Origin: Casp-actino8 sp964563545
GTDB lineage: Bacteria; Actinomycetota; Acidimicrobiia; Acidimicrobiales; Ilumatobacteraceae
DNA: 64,000 nucleotides
NCBI GenBank assembly: GCA_964563545.1
Contig: CAZLXB010000009.1
Location: forward strand, 1 to 64,000
Reading direction: 5' to 3'
Shown: piece by piece, positions 50,881-59,900 of the stretch
How the letters are laid out: the number at the start of each line of letters is the position of its first letter
How positions within the stretch are numbered: the first letter of the stretch is position 1
Notes under the pieces: model-generated
Told to the model about the DNA's origin: nothing
Database searches by the model: none
What the model saw: only the letters and a program-made list of their open reading frames with translations
Program-made: the position numbers and the translations under genes

Positions 50881-51396
50881 ATGCTGTCCTTTGCCGAACG
50901 CCGACGTCTCGTGCTCGCGATCGTCATCACCCTCATCGCGGTGTTGGCGGCCATGGCCTCGGGCAACGGCGGCGAGGACGCCGGCGATGATGGGGTCGAA
51001 GGCATCGGTGGGATCGAAGGCGGTCTTGTCGGCACGACAACTCTCGCGCCCGACAGTCCGGCGTCACCGGCATTCCTGCCCGCCACCGAATCCACCACGG
51101 CTCCCCAGATCATCACCGTCAATGTGCCCGCACCACCGACGGGCACCGTGCTCACCGGAACCGCGAGTTACATCCGCTGGCCTCAGACCATGGGACTCAA
51201 GCCGTGCGCAACACCTCATGCACTCATCGGTGCGGTGATCACGGTGACCAATCTCAACAATGGTCGACAGATCAAGTGCAACAACGTGTCGATCGAGGCC
51301 CTGCGTGATGGAAGCGTGATCCTCATCCACACCGACGTCTTTCTCGATCTGGCCGACCTCGTCGACGCGCCGATCCCCGTCGAGATCAACTTCTGA
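50881..51396 (+). CDS. Exported protein with RlpA-like double-psi beta-barrel (RpfB locus)
   Basis: A 171-residue protein with one N-terminal membrane segment (LVLAIVITLIAVLAAMA), a Gly/Asp/Thr/Pro-rich linker, and a C-terminal domain of about 75 residues: VLTGTASYIRW, CATPHALIGAVITVTNLNNG, and SVILIHTDVFLDLADLVD. This order of strands resembles RlpA/3D-type double-psi beta-barrels that act on peptidoglycan. Mycobacteria carry the resuscitation factor rpfB at this exact place between tatD and ksgA. No lysozyme-like Rpf or G5 domain is present here, so a different wall-acting protein fills the slot. Function is inferred. Confidence 0.65.
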   Translation: MLSFAERRRLVLAIVITLIAVLAAMASGNGGEDAGDDGVEGIGGIEGGLVGTTTLAPDSPASPAFLPATESTTAPQIITVNVPAPPTGTVLTGTASYIRWPQTMGLKPCATPHALIGAVITVTNLNNGRQIKCNNVSIEALRDGSVILIHTDVFLDLADLVDAPIPVEINF

Positions 51397-51399
51397 GCC

Positions 51400-52239
51400 G
51401 TGACCCATTCTCGTCGCGACATCACGAACCTGCTCGAAGAGCACTCGCTGGCACCGCGTCGCGCCTTCGGACAGAACTTCGTCGCCGATCCCAACACGGT
51501 CCGCCGCATCGCGCGTCTGGCCGGTGTCGGCGCGGGCGACCATGTGGTCGAGATCGGCGGCGGTCTCGGGTCGCTCACCCTCGCGTTGGCCGAAACCGGC
51601 GCGCGGGTCACGGCGATCGAGATCGATCACGGTCTGGCACCGGTGCTGCGCGCCGTCACCGCGCATCTCGAGTCGGTCACCGTCGTCGAGGGTGACGCAC
51701 TCGCCCTCGACTGGGCATCACTGTTGGCCGACGATTCGCGGGTCACCGTGGTGGCCAACCTTCCTTACAACGTGGCCACTCCGCTCGTGGCCGATCTCCT
51801 CGACACCGTTCCCCGGATCGACCGCTTCGTGGTGATGGTTCAGCGCGAAGTCGCACTCCGGCTCGCGGCCGCGCCCGGCTCATCGGATTACGGGGCCATC
51901 AGCGTGAAGGTCGCGTACTGGGGCACGGCGCGCCTCCTCGGCGATGTTCCGCCCACCGTGTTCGTACCCCGACCCAAGGTCACGTCGTCGATCATCGAGA
52001 TCACCCGGCGCGTCGAACCGGCGGTGTCCGATGTATCACCGAACGAATTGTTCGCGCTCGTGCGCCGCGCCTTTGGCCAACGGCGCAAGATGTTGCGACG
52101 ATCCTTGGCCGACGTCGTGACCGCAGAACAATTCGCCCACGCTCGAGTGTCGCCCGAGGCGCGACCAGAACAACTCGACGTCGTGGCGTGGGGTCGCCTC
52201 GCCAAGGTTCTCGCGGCATCGGGTGATCACCGTGACTGA
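51400..52239 (+). CDS. rsmA: 16S rRNA (adenine1518/1519-N6)-dimethyltransferase
   Basis: KsgA: dimethylates the two adenines of the 3'-terminal 16S rRNA hairpin during 30S assembly. The 279 residues show RRAFGQNFVADP at the N-terminus, the SAM motif VVEIGGGLGSLTLAL, the catalytic NLPYNVATPL, and FVPRPKVTSSII. GTG 51400 lies 3 nt after the previous stop. It overlaps ispE by 8 nt or more. Confidence 0.96.
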   Translation: MTHSRRDITNLLEEHSLAPRRAFGQNFVADPNTVRRIARLAGVGAGDHVVEIGGGLGSLTLALAETGARVTAIEIDHGLAPVLRAVTAHLESVTVVEGDALALDWASLLADDSRVTVVANLPYNVATPLVADLLDTVPRIDRFVVMVQREVALRLAAAPGSSDYGAISVKVAYWGTARLLGDVPPTVFVPRPKVTSSIIEITRRVEPAVSDVSPNELFALVRRAFGQRRKMLRRSLADVVTAEQFAHARVSPEARPEQLDVVAWGRLAKVLAASGDHRD

Positions 52240-53089
52240 CGTCGTGAAAACCATCGCGCCGGCCAAGCTCACGTTGTGGTTGCGCATCACGGGCGTTCGA
52301 CCCGATGGCTATCACCTCATCGACGCCGAGATGACGACGCTCGACCTGCACGACCGATTGGAGATACGCGAGCTCGCGGATGCGAACGCGGCGCGTGACG
52401 GTCAGGTGAACTTCACCGGACCTTTCGCGACCGGACTCGTGGATGACGATCGCAACCTCGTGCGACGCGCGCTGAACTTCGTCGGTCGGCGCGCCGATGT
52501 CGTGCTCGAGAAGAACATTCCCCACGGTGGCGGACTCGGCGGCGGTTCGGCCGATGCCGCGGCGATGTTGCGCTGGGCCGGGATCACGACGTCGGACGTC
52601 ATCGACATGAGCGTCGACACGAGCATCGACGCGTCCGGCAAGGCGACTGAGATCGCGACGCAGATTGCGCATCGACTGGGGGCCGATGTTCCGTTCTGTC
52701 TGGTCGGCGGTCGGGCTCGTGTGCGCGGGATCGGCGAGATCATCGATCCGGTGGCACATCAGCCAGGTGTGGTGACCCTCGTGGTCCCGCCGTTCTCGGT
52801 CAGCACTCCGGCGGTGTACCGGGCGTGGGACGAGCTCGGTGGTCCGAGATCAGATGGTCCGAACGATCTCGAGCCAGCCGCTTTGGCCGTCGAGCCGCGA
52901 CTCGCCCTCTGGCGGGAAGTCATCGCCACCGCGAGTGGCGCGCTTGCGACCTTGGCCGGCAGCGGCGCGACCTGGTTCGTCCATGGCGACCATGTGGATG
53001 GCATCCGGGCCGCCTTCGCCGAGGCCTCGAAATCTGCGCCTGATCAGAACCTTGGGAACACCCAGGTTTTCAGCTCACGACACGCCTGA
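52232..53089 (+). CDS. ispE: 4-diphosphocytidyl-2-C-methyl-D-erythritol kinase
   Basis: GHMP kinase of the MEP pathway, phosphorylating CDP-ME at the 2-hydroxyl. The 285-residue protein has the N-terminal APAKLTLWLRI, the ATP loop IPHGGGLGGGSADAAAML, GADVPFCLVGG, and LAGSGATWFV in the C-terminal domain. GTG 52232 is used (8-nt overlap with rsmA); GTG 52223 is an alternative. Same pathway as dxs at 11.2 kb. Confidence 0.94.
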   Translation: MTDVVKTIAPAKLTLWLRITGVRPDGYHLIDAEMTTLDLHDRLEIRELADANAARDGQVNFTGPFATGLVDDDRNLVRRALNFVGRRADVVLEKNIPHGGGLGGGSADAAAMLRWAGITTSDVIDMSVDTSIDASGKATEIATQIAHRLGADVPFCLVGGRARVRGIGEIIDPVAHQPGVVTLVVPPFSVSTPAVYRAWDELGGPRSDGPNDLEPAALAVEPRLALWREVIATASGALATLAGSGATWFVHGDHVDGIRAAFAEASKSAPDQNLGNTQVFSSRHA

Positions 53090-53098
53090 GCGCGCGAG

Positions 53099-53191
53099 TT
53101 ACTTACGACGCTGGTGACGCGTGCGGCGGAGCATCTTCTTGTGCTTCTTCTTGCGCATCCGCTTGCGACGCTTCTTGATCAACGAACCCAT
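53099..53191 (-). CDS. Small ribosomal protein bS22 (AURKAIP1/COX24 domain)
   Basis: A 30-residue basic protein, MGSLIKKRRKRMRKKKHK ending LRRTRHQRRK. It matches the 33-residue mycobacterial bS22 nearly residue for residue and the AURKAIP1/COX24 domain. It binds 16S rRNA in the small subunit. ATG 53191 follows GAGAGG. The gene is convergent with ispE (9 nt between stops) and divergent from tRNA-Gln. Confidence 0.93.
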   Translation of the reverse strand: MGSLIKKRRKRMRKKKHKKMLRRTRHQRRK

Positions 53192-53307
53192 GGGTACCTC
53201 TCGGTCGACTGACTTCGCCACGCTAGCGACCCCCGCTACCGGGCTCCAACGGGCCGGGCCCGGATCCGAGCCCGACAGCCTGCGCCGATACGCTGAGGGC
53301 CGTTCCT

Positions 53308-53382
53308 TCCGGGGTCGTTCAATCGGTAGGACAGCGGATTTTGATTCCGCGAATAGGGGTTCGATCCCTCTCCCCGGAGCCA
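53308..53382 (+). tRNA. tRNA-Gln (anticodon TTG)
   Basis: Acceptor TCCGGGG pairs with CCCCGGA; anticodon stem GCGGA/TCCGC encloses TTTTGAT, anticodon TTG; T arm AGGGG-TTCGATC-CCTCT; CCA is encoded at the 3' end. Lies 50 nt before glmU. Confidence 0.95.
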
Positions 53383-53419
53383 GAGTCGCCCACACCCCAC
53401 CCGCGTCGCTCGACCGTGC

Positions 53420-53425
53420 TATGAC
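53420..53425 (+). promoter_or_regulatory. -10-like hexamer of glmU
   Basis: TATGAC, 6 nt before ATG 53432. Confidence 0.4.
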
Positions 53426-53431
53426 CTTCTC

Positions 53432-54529
53432 ATGCCGGTCTACGCCATCGTCCTCGCCGCCGGTGAGGGAACCCGTATGCGCTCTGACCGACCCAAGCCG
53501 CTGCATCTGATCTGCGGGCGGCCGATGGTGATGCACGTGATCCACGCGCTGGAGGCGGTCGAACCGTCTCGAACGGTGGTCGTGGTGGGTCATGGTGCCG
53601 AACGCGTGGCCAAACGGGTCCAGAACGACTCACCGGTCTGGGTCAATGTCGCATTCGCCGAACAGTTGGTTCAGAGAGGCACTGGAGATGCGACTCTCGT
53701 CGGGCTGGACGCGCTCGAGTCGTCCACGAGTGGCGATCTCGACGACACGTCCACGGTCCTCGTCCTGACCGGCGACACCCCACTCCTGCGCAAGGAGACC
53801 ATCGATGATCTCGTGACGTATCACGAGTCGAACGCCCTCGGCGCGACGGTCCTGGTGTCGAACATGCCCGACGCCACCGGCTACGGCCGCATCGTCCGCG
53901 CGAAGAGCGGGCGCGTTCAACGTATCGTCGAACAACGCGATGCGACCGACGAAGAAAAGCGCATCACCGAGTTCAACACGGGGATCTACGCGTTCCGACG
54001 CGATCTCCTCGGTCCGGCTCTCCGCCGGGTCTCCCCCAACAACTCGCAATCCGAGTACTACCTGACCGATGTGATCGCCGTTCTGGCCGGCATGGGCCAT
54101 CAGATCGGCGCCGTGACCGCCGATGCCGCCGAAACCCAAGGTGTGAACGATCGCTGGCAGTTGGCGCTGGCCGAGCGAGAACTACGGGCCCGCACGAACC
54201 GCCATTGGCTGCTGAACGGCGTCACGATGCTCGACCCGCGCCAGACCTTCATCGACATGGACGTCCACATCGGCCGGGACGTGACCATCTTTCCGGGCAC
54301 CATCATCCAGGGCCGTACGGTCATCGGCGCCGGCTGCGAGATCGGTCCGCACACCCGACTCGTCGACTGCGTCATCGGTGACGGTGCAGTGATCGAGAAC
54401 TCGGTGGCACGCGACTCCGACGTCGGGGCGGGCGCGCACGTCGGCCCCTTCGCCCATCTCGATGCCGGGTCCCGGGTGGCTGAAGGCCGACGAACCGGTC
54501 CGTTCTATGCTTCGTCGACGGGCGAATGA
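53432..54529 (+). CDS. glmU: GlmU-like uridylyltransferase lacking the acetyltransferase active-site half
   Basis: A 365-residue relative of GlmU, which is normally about 460. The N-terminal uridylyltransferase domain is complete: LAAGEGTRMRSDRPKPLH, QLVQRGTGDA, LTGDTPLL, ATGYGRIVR, NTGIYAF. The left-handed beta-helix begins (TFIDMDVHIGRDVTIFPGTI) but stops after VGPFAHLDAGSRVAEGRRTG, where the E. coli protein is near residue 345. The lysine, histidine, tyrosine and asparagines that form the acetyl-CoA and acetylation site are all beyond this point. Only 56 nt separate the stop from prs, so the rest is not encoded just downstream. Glucosamine-1-phosphate acetylation must occur elsewhere, or the enzyme has another sugar substrate. 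Confidence 0.85.
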   Translation: MPVYAIVLAAGEGTRMRSDRPKPLHLICGRPMVMHVIHALEAVEPSRTVVVVGHGAERVAKRVQNDSPVWVNVAFAEQLVQRGTGDATLVGLDALESSTSGDLDDTSTVLVLTGDTPLLRKETIDDLVTYHESNALGATVLVSNMPDATGYGRIVRAKSGRVQRIVEQRDATDEEKRITEFNTGIYAFRRDLLGPALRRVSPNNSQSEYYLTDVIAVLAGMGHQIGAVTADAAETQGVNDRWQLALAERELRARTNRHWLLNGVTMLDPRQTFIDMDVHIGRDVTIFPGTIIQGRTVIGAGCEIGPHTRLVDCVIGDGAVIENSVARDSDVGAGAHVGPFAHLDAGSRVAEGRRTGPFYASSTGE

Positions 54530-54585
54530 CCGGGCGAATCACCGGCACTTCGATCCACTGACACGGCGGAAGGAACCACGGGGGA

Positions 54586-55566
54586 ATGGACAAGCTGACG
54601 ACCAAGCGGATGGCGTTGTACTCCGGCCGCACGCACATGTCCCTCGCCAAGGAAGTCGCCGATCACCTCGGCATCGGTCTTGGTGATCCCAATCTCGTCG
54701 AGTTCGCCAATGGCGAGGTCCGACCGCGATTCGGCGAAAGCGTTCGCGGTTGTGACGTGTTCATCATGCAGACGCACTTCGGTTGTGATGGTCGGAGCAT
54801 CAACGACTCGATCATGGAACAACTGATCATGATCGATGCCGCCCAACGCGCATCGGCCAAGCGCATCACGGCCGTGTGCCCCTTCTACGGATACGCCCGC
54901 CAGGACCGCAAGGCCGAGGGCCGCGAACCGATCACGGCTCGCTTGATCGCCGATCTCTTCAAGGCCGCCGGCGCCAAGCGCATGGTGTCGATCGATCTCC
55001 ACAGCGGACAGATCCAGGGTTTCTTCGACGGCCCGGTCGACCACCTCACCGCCATGCCGGTGATCGAGGACTACATCCGCAAGAACGCCAAGGATCCGGT
55101 GATCGTGTCGCCCGACGCCGGTCGCATCAAGGTGGCCGAGCGCATGCAGCAGCACCTGAGTGCCGATCTGGCCTTCGTCTACAAGCGGCGTCCGAAGGGC
55201 ACCACCAACACGGCGCAGGCCCTCGACGTGATCGGCGAAGTGGAGGGACGCCTCTGCATCCTCACCGACGACATGATCGACACCGGGGGCACCATCGTGT
55301 CGGCCGCGCATCTCCTGCTCGACAAGGGCGCGACCGAGGTCTGGGCCATGGCCACACACGGCGTGCTGTCGGGTCCGGCCATCGAACGCCTGAGCTCCTC
55401 CCGGATCGACCGGGTGGTGCTGACCAACACCCTGCCGCTCGCCCCCGAGAAGCTGATCCCCAAGATCGAGGTCATCTCGATCGCCCCGATCATCGCCGAC
55501 GCCCTGTCGGCGGTCTTCGACGACACCTCGGTCTCGGAGATCTTCGGCGGCGAAAACCAGGCCTGA
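54586..55566 (+). CDS. prs: Ribose-phosphate pyrophosphokinase
   Basis: Makes PRPP from ribose-5-phosphate and ATP. The 326-residue protein shows FANGEVRPRFGESVRG, PFYGYARQDRKAEGREPITA (ATP and metal site), DLHSGQIQGFF, and the PRPP loop CILTDDMIDTGGTIVSAA. ATG 54586 follows a GGGGGA ribosome binding site. The glmU-prs order is conserved in actinobacteria. A conventional terminator was not seen, only a short CCCCGGGG palindrome after the stop. Confidence 0.96.
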   Translation: MDKLTTKRMALYSGRTHMSLAKEVADHLGIGLGDPNLVEFANGEVRPRFGESVRGCDVFIMQTHFGCDGRSINDSIMEQLIMIDAAQRASAKRITAVCPFYGYARQDRKAEGREPITARLIADLFKAAGAKRMVSIDLHSGQIQGFFDGPVDHLTAMPVIEDYIRKNAKDPVIVSPDAGRIKVAERMQQHLSADLAFVYKRRPKGTTNTAQALDVIGEVEGRLCILTDDMIDTGGTIVSAAHLLLDKGATEVWAMATHGVLSGPAIERLSSSRIDRVVLTNTLPLAPEKLIPKIEVISIAPIIADALSAVFDDTSVSEIFGGENQA

Positions 55567-55614
55567 CCCCCACACCCCGGGGGATCACGGGTGCGAAGTC
55601 CTCGCCCCGACCCG

Positions 55615-55620
55615 TAGTAT
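55615..55620 (+). promoter_or_regulatory. -10-like hexamer of rplY
   Basis: TAGTAT, 67 nt before ATG 55688, implying a real 5' leader with GAAAGG as ribosome binding site, unlike the leaderless genes. Confidence 0.4.
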
Positions 55621-55687
55621 CGGACCCTGTTTGTGAATCAGTCTGTGAACCACCGGGCCCGACGGTCCGGGTCGAAAGGCCGCTGAA

Positions 55688-56317
55688 ATGTCCACCACTC
55701 TCATCGTGAAGTCGGGTCGCCCCGAAGGTTCGGGCGCCGCCCGTCGTCTGCGTCGTGAAGAGAAGATCCCGGCGGTGCTCTACGGCCTCGGCATGACCCC
55801 GGTCTCGGTCGCCGTCGATCGCCGCGATCTGCGCGCCGCACTCTCCGGTCCGGCCGGCATCAACACGATCCTCACCATCGAGGTCGACGGCAACTCCTAC
55901 CCCGCCGTCGTCAAGGATCTCCAGCGTCATCCGGTTCGTCGCACCGTTGCCCACGTCGACTTCCTTCGGATCGACATGAGCGAAGAACTCACCATCGCCG
56001 TGCCCGTTCGCCTCGTCGGTGAGGCCAAGGCGGTTCTCGCCGACGGCGGTCTCGTGGATCCGTCCGAAGACACCATCGACATCGCGACGACACCGGCCAA
56101 CATGCCGTCGGAGATCACGATCGACATTTCGGCCATGCACGTCGGTGACGTGATCCGCCTCTCGCAGATCCCTCTTCCGGCCGGTTGCCGCGCCCTTGGA
56201 GATCCCGATCTCGCCATCGTGACGGCCATCGCCGGATCACGCGTCGAGACGCCGGCCGCGGCCGCCGCCACCGAGGCTGCACCGGCGGGCGAGGCCGCTC
56301 CGAAGCCCGAAGCCTGA
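55688..56317 (+). CDS. rplY: Large ribosomal subunit protein bL25 (Ctc form)
   Basis: A 209-residue 5S rRNA-binding protein of the longer Ctc/TL5 type. N-terminal RPEGSGAARRLRREEKIPAVLYG is the rRNA-binding domain; VKDLQRHPVRRTVAHVDFLRID links to the C-terminal TL5-type beta domain, ending in an Ala/Glu/Pro-rich tail. A 120-nt leader lies between prs and its ATG. Confidence 0.95.
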   Translation: MSTTLIVKSGRPEGSGAARRLRREEKIPAVLYGLGMTPVSVAVDRRDLRAALSGPAGINTILTIEVDGNSYPAVVKDLQRHPVRRTVAHVDFLRIDMSEELTIAVPVRLVGEAKAVLADGGLVDPSEDTIDIATTPANMPSEITIDISAMHVGDVIRLSQIPLPAGCRALGDPDLAIVTAIAGSRVETPAAAAATEAAPAGEAAPKPEA

Positions 56318-56322
56318 TTCCG

Positions 56323-56934
56323 ATGGGCCTCTTTGGCCGCTCGGATCACACCTCGGCATCGACATTCGACGCGCTCGTCGTCGGACTCGGCAATCCCGGT
56401 CGCCAATACGCGCGCACTCGTCACAACGTGGGCGAGGAAGTCGTGGCTCTTCTCGCCCAACGCCATGGAACCACACTCGCCCCGGGTCGTGACTCGGCCC
56501 TCGTCGCCGACACGCGCCTTGGAACTCACCGCGTCGTTCTCGCCTTCCCCACCACGTTCATGAACGACAGTGGCAAGGCCGTGGCCAAATTGATCCGCCG
56601 CCACGGATTCCGCGACGTCGGCCGATTGATCGTGATCCACGACGAACTCGATCTGCCGCCGGGCACGGTTCGGGTGAAGGTGGGCGGCGGACTCGGCGGC
56701 CACAACGGCCTGCGCAGCATCACCTCGACGACCGGGACTCAGGAGTACATCCGAGTTCGGATCGGTGTGGGCAAACCGGCCAACAAGGAGCAGGGCGCGA
56801 ACCACGTCCTGTCGCGCGTACCGCCCGACGAACGCACGGTTCTCGACGTCGCCGTTCAGGTGGCCGCCGATGCCGTGGAAGCCATCGTCACCCAAGGTGT
56901 CGATGCGGCGATGAACACGTTCAATTCGCGATGA
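56323..56934 (+). CDS. pth: Peptidyl-tRNA hydrolase
   Basis: Releases tRNA from peptidyl-tRNA after abortive translation. The 203 residues show GLGNPGRQYARTRHNVGEEV with the catalytic histidine, FPTTFMNDSGKAV with the substrate-binding asparagine, and HDELDLPPG to GGGLGGHNGLRS. An extra 18-residue N-terminus (MGLFGRSDHTSAS) precedes the domain. ATG 56323 is 5 nt after the rplY stop. It overlaps mfd by 4 nt. Confidence 0.95.
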   Translation: MGLFGRSDHTSASTFDALVVGLGNPGRQYARTRHNVGEEVVALLAQRHGTTLAPGRDSALVADTRLGTHRVVLAFPTTFMNDSGKAVAKLIRRHGFRDVGRLIVIHDELDLPPGTVRVKVGGGLGGHNGLRSITSTTGTQEYIRVRIGVGKPANKEQGANHVLSRVPPDERTVLDVAVQVAADAVEAIVTQGVDAAMNTFNSR

Positions 56935-59900
56935 GTGACCAGATCGCGAGGTCCGACCAGATCGCGAGGTCCGACCAGATCCCGAAATCCGATGGCATCC
57001 TCGCGTCGTTGCCGGGGCGGCTACGCGACGAACGCGCTCTCATGTCGTTGCTCGGTTCGGCCGACGGTGTCGTGGCGGTGCCCGAGGCCGGACGCGCGAT
57101 CTGCCTGGCTGCGCTCGGACAGATCTCCGGTCGGCGTCCACTCGTCGTCGCCTGCCCCACCGGAACCATGGCCGCGCAGATCGCCGACGATCTGCGCGTT
57201 CTCATGCCGGTCGACTCGGTCGCGTTGTTTCCGGCGTGGGAGACCCTCCCCTTCGAGCGCGTGAGTCCGAGTGTCGAGACGATGGGTCGCCGGCTCGAGG
57301 TCCTGTGGCGGATCCGATCGGGCGAGCGCATGCCCCAGGTGATCGTGGCGAGCATGCGGGCACTCCTCCAGCAACTCGGTCCGAACACCACGGAGGTCGA
57401 GCCGGTCATCGTCACCAAGGGCGCCGTGATCGACCCGACGGCCCTCGTGAAGCGACTGGTGGAGTGCGGTTACCGACGCGAAGACCTCGTCGAGCACCGC
57501 GGCGAAGTCGCGCAACGTGGCGCGATCGTCGACGTCTTCCCGTCGACGGCCGACGCACCCATTCGTATCGACTTGTGGGGGGACGAAGTCGATCGCCTCA
57601 CGACTTTCTCGGTGCACGATCAACGAAGTGAATCCGACATCGACGAGGTCTTGATCTTCCCCGCGCGCGAACTCGTCCTCGACGAATCGGTTCGGGCTCG
57701 AGCCGCCGAACTCGTGGCGAGCGAACCATGGGGTCGCGAACAGTGGGAGCGCCTCGCCGAAGGTGCGCTCTTCGACGGCATGGAGAGTTGGCTCCCGTGG
57801 CTCACGGAGGCACAGCAACTCCTGACCGACGTTCTGCCCAAGGATGCCAAGATGATCCTCGTCGAGCCGCGTCGGCTGCGCGACCGGGCCGAGGATCTCC
57901 TCGCCGAAGAGGACGATCTGGCCAAGGCACTCGCTTCCACCTGGGCACGCGAACCCGGGCGCGCGTTCCCGCGACTGCATTCGGCCCCCGACCACCTCCT
58001 CGGTTCGCGTCGGGGTTCGTGGAGTCTGATACCGGTCGCCGACGGACCCGAGGTCGCCCTCGTCGAAGCGAGTGGATGGGGTGCACTCGCCGGAATCGGC
58101 GACGGACTGGCCGACCGTCTGCGGCAACTCCTCGCCGATCGCTACCGCGTCGTGATCGCCGCCGACGGAGTGGGCTCGGCCGATCGATTGGCATCGCTCT
58201 TGTCCGATGCCGGACTGGGCTTTGCCATCCTCGACCCGACCCCATCGACCGTTCAGCCCGACGCACCCGACCTCGACGGAAGTGGTGGCGTCATCGTCAT
58301 CGCTCCGCTGCACCGGAGTTTCACGATCCCCTCGGCCCGATTGGCCGTGATCTCCGAAGCCGACATCACCGGACGACGACGCGCGCACCGCCAACCACGC
58401 AAGCGCGCCCGCGGTAGCACGACGACCTTCGAAGATCTCCAGCCCGGCAACTACGTGGTCCACTACGTGCACGGCGTCGGCAAGTACGAGGGAATGGTCA
58501 AACGTTCGATCGGCGGCGTCGAACGCGACTATCTGTTGCTCGCCTACAAGGGAGGCGACCGGCTCTACGTGCCCTCGGATCAGATCGACACCATCCGTCA
58601 ATACGTGGGTGGCGAGACACCGGTCCTGCACCGACTGGGCGGGGCCGACTTCGCCAAATCCAAGTCGCGGGTCAAGAGCGCCGTGCGTGAGATCGCCCAG
58701 GAGTTGGTGGTGCTGTATCAGAAGCGGATCACCGCCCACGGCCATGCGTTCTCCCCGGACACACCCTGGCAACACGCCATGGAGGACGCCTTCCCGTTCG
58801 TCGAGACTCCCGATCAGCGCAAGGCGATCGAGGAGATCAAGGCCGACATGGAGCGCGAGTATCCGATGGACCGACTCGTCTGCGGCGACGTCGGATTCGG
58901 CAAGACCGAGGTCGCCGTGCGCGCTGCGTTCAAGGCGATCCAGGACGGCAAACAAGTGGCCGTGCTGGTGCCCACCACCCTCTTGGCATCACAGCACGGC
59001 AACACGTTCGCCGAACGGTTCGCCGGTTATCCGATCCGTGTCGAGACACTCTCGCGGTTCCTCACACAAGGTGAGGCCAACAAGGTCGTGGCCGGTCTCG
59101 AGAGCGGCGACGTCGACTGCGTGATCGGAACGCACCGACTGCTCGCGTCCGGAGTGAAGTTCAAGAATCTCGGCCTCCTGGTCGTCGACGAAGAACAACG
59201 CTTCGGCGTCCACCACAAAGAGGCGATGAAGCACCTGAAGACGAACGTCGACGTCCTCACCCTCTCGGCCACGCCGATCCCGCGAACACTCGAGATGAGC
59301 CTCGTGGGCATCCGCGACCTCAGCTTGCTCCAGACACCACCGGCCGACCGCCAACCGATCCTGACCTTCGTCGGCGAATACGACGAGCGAGTCGCAGTGG
59401 AGGCGATCCGTCGCGAACTGTTGCGGGAAGGTCAGGTCTTCTGGGTGCACAACCGGGTGCAGTCGATCGAGGAATGTGCGAGCCGCCTGCGCGAACTGGT
59501 GCCCGAAGCGAGAATCGCCGTGGCCCACGGACAGATGGACGAGGGAACTCTCGAACAGATCGTGGTCGACTTCTGGGACGGCAACTACGACGTCCTCGTG
59601 TGCACCACGATCATCGAGAGCGGAATCGACATGCCGACCGTCAACACACTCGTGGTCGAACGCTCGGACCTTCTCGGGCTCGGCCAGATGCATCAGTTGC
59701 GCGGACGGGTGGGGCGTAGCGGCCAACGGGCCTACGCGTATTTGTTCCATCCGCGTGACAAAGCCCTGACCGAGGATGCCTACGAACGTCTGCGAACCAT
59801 CGGCGAATCGACCGACCTCGGAAGCGGATTCAAGATCGCCATGCGCGATCTCGAGATTCGCGGCGCCGGCAACCTCCTCGGCGAGGCTCAAAGCGGACAC

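Noticed and set aside
55570..55585. CCCCGGGG palindrome after prs as a terminator
   Set aside because: Too short, no T tract, and rplY has its own promoter only a little downstream.
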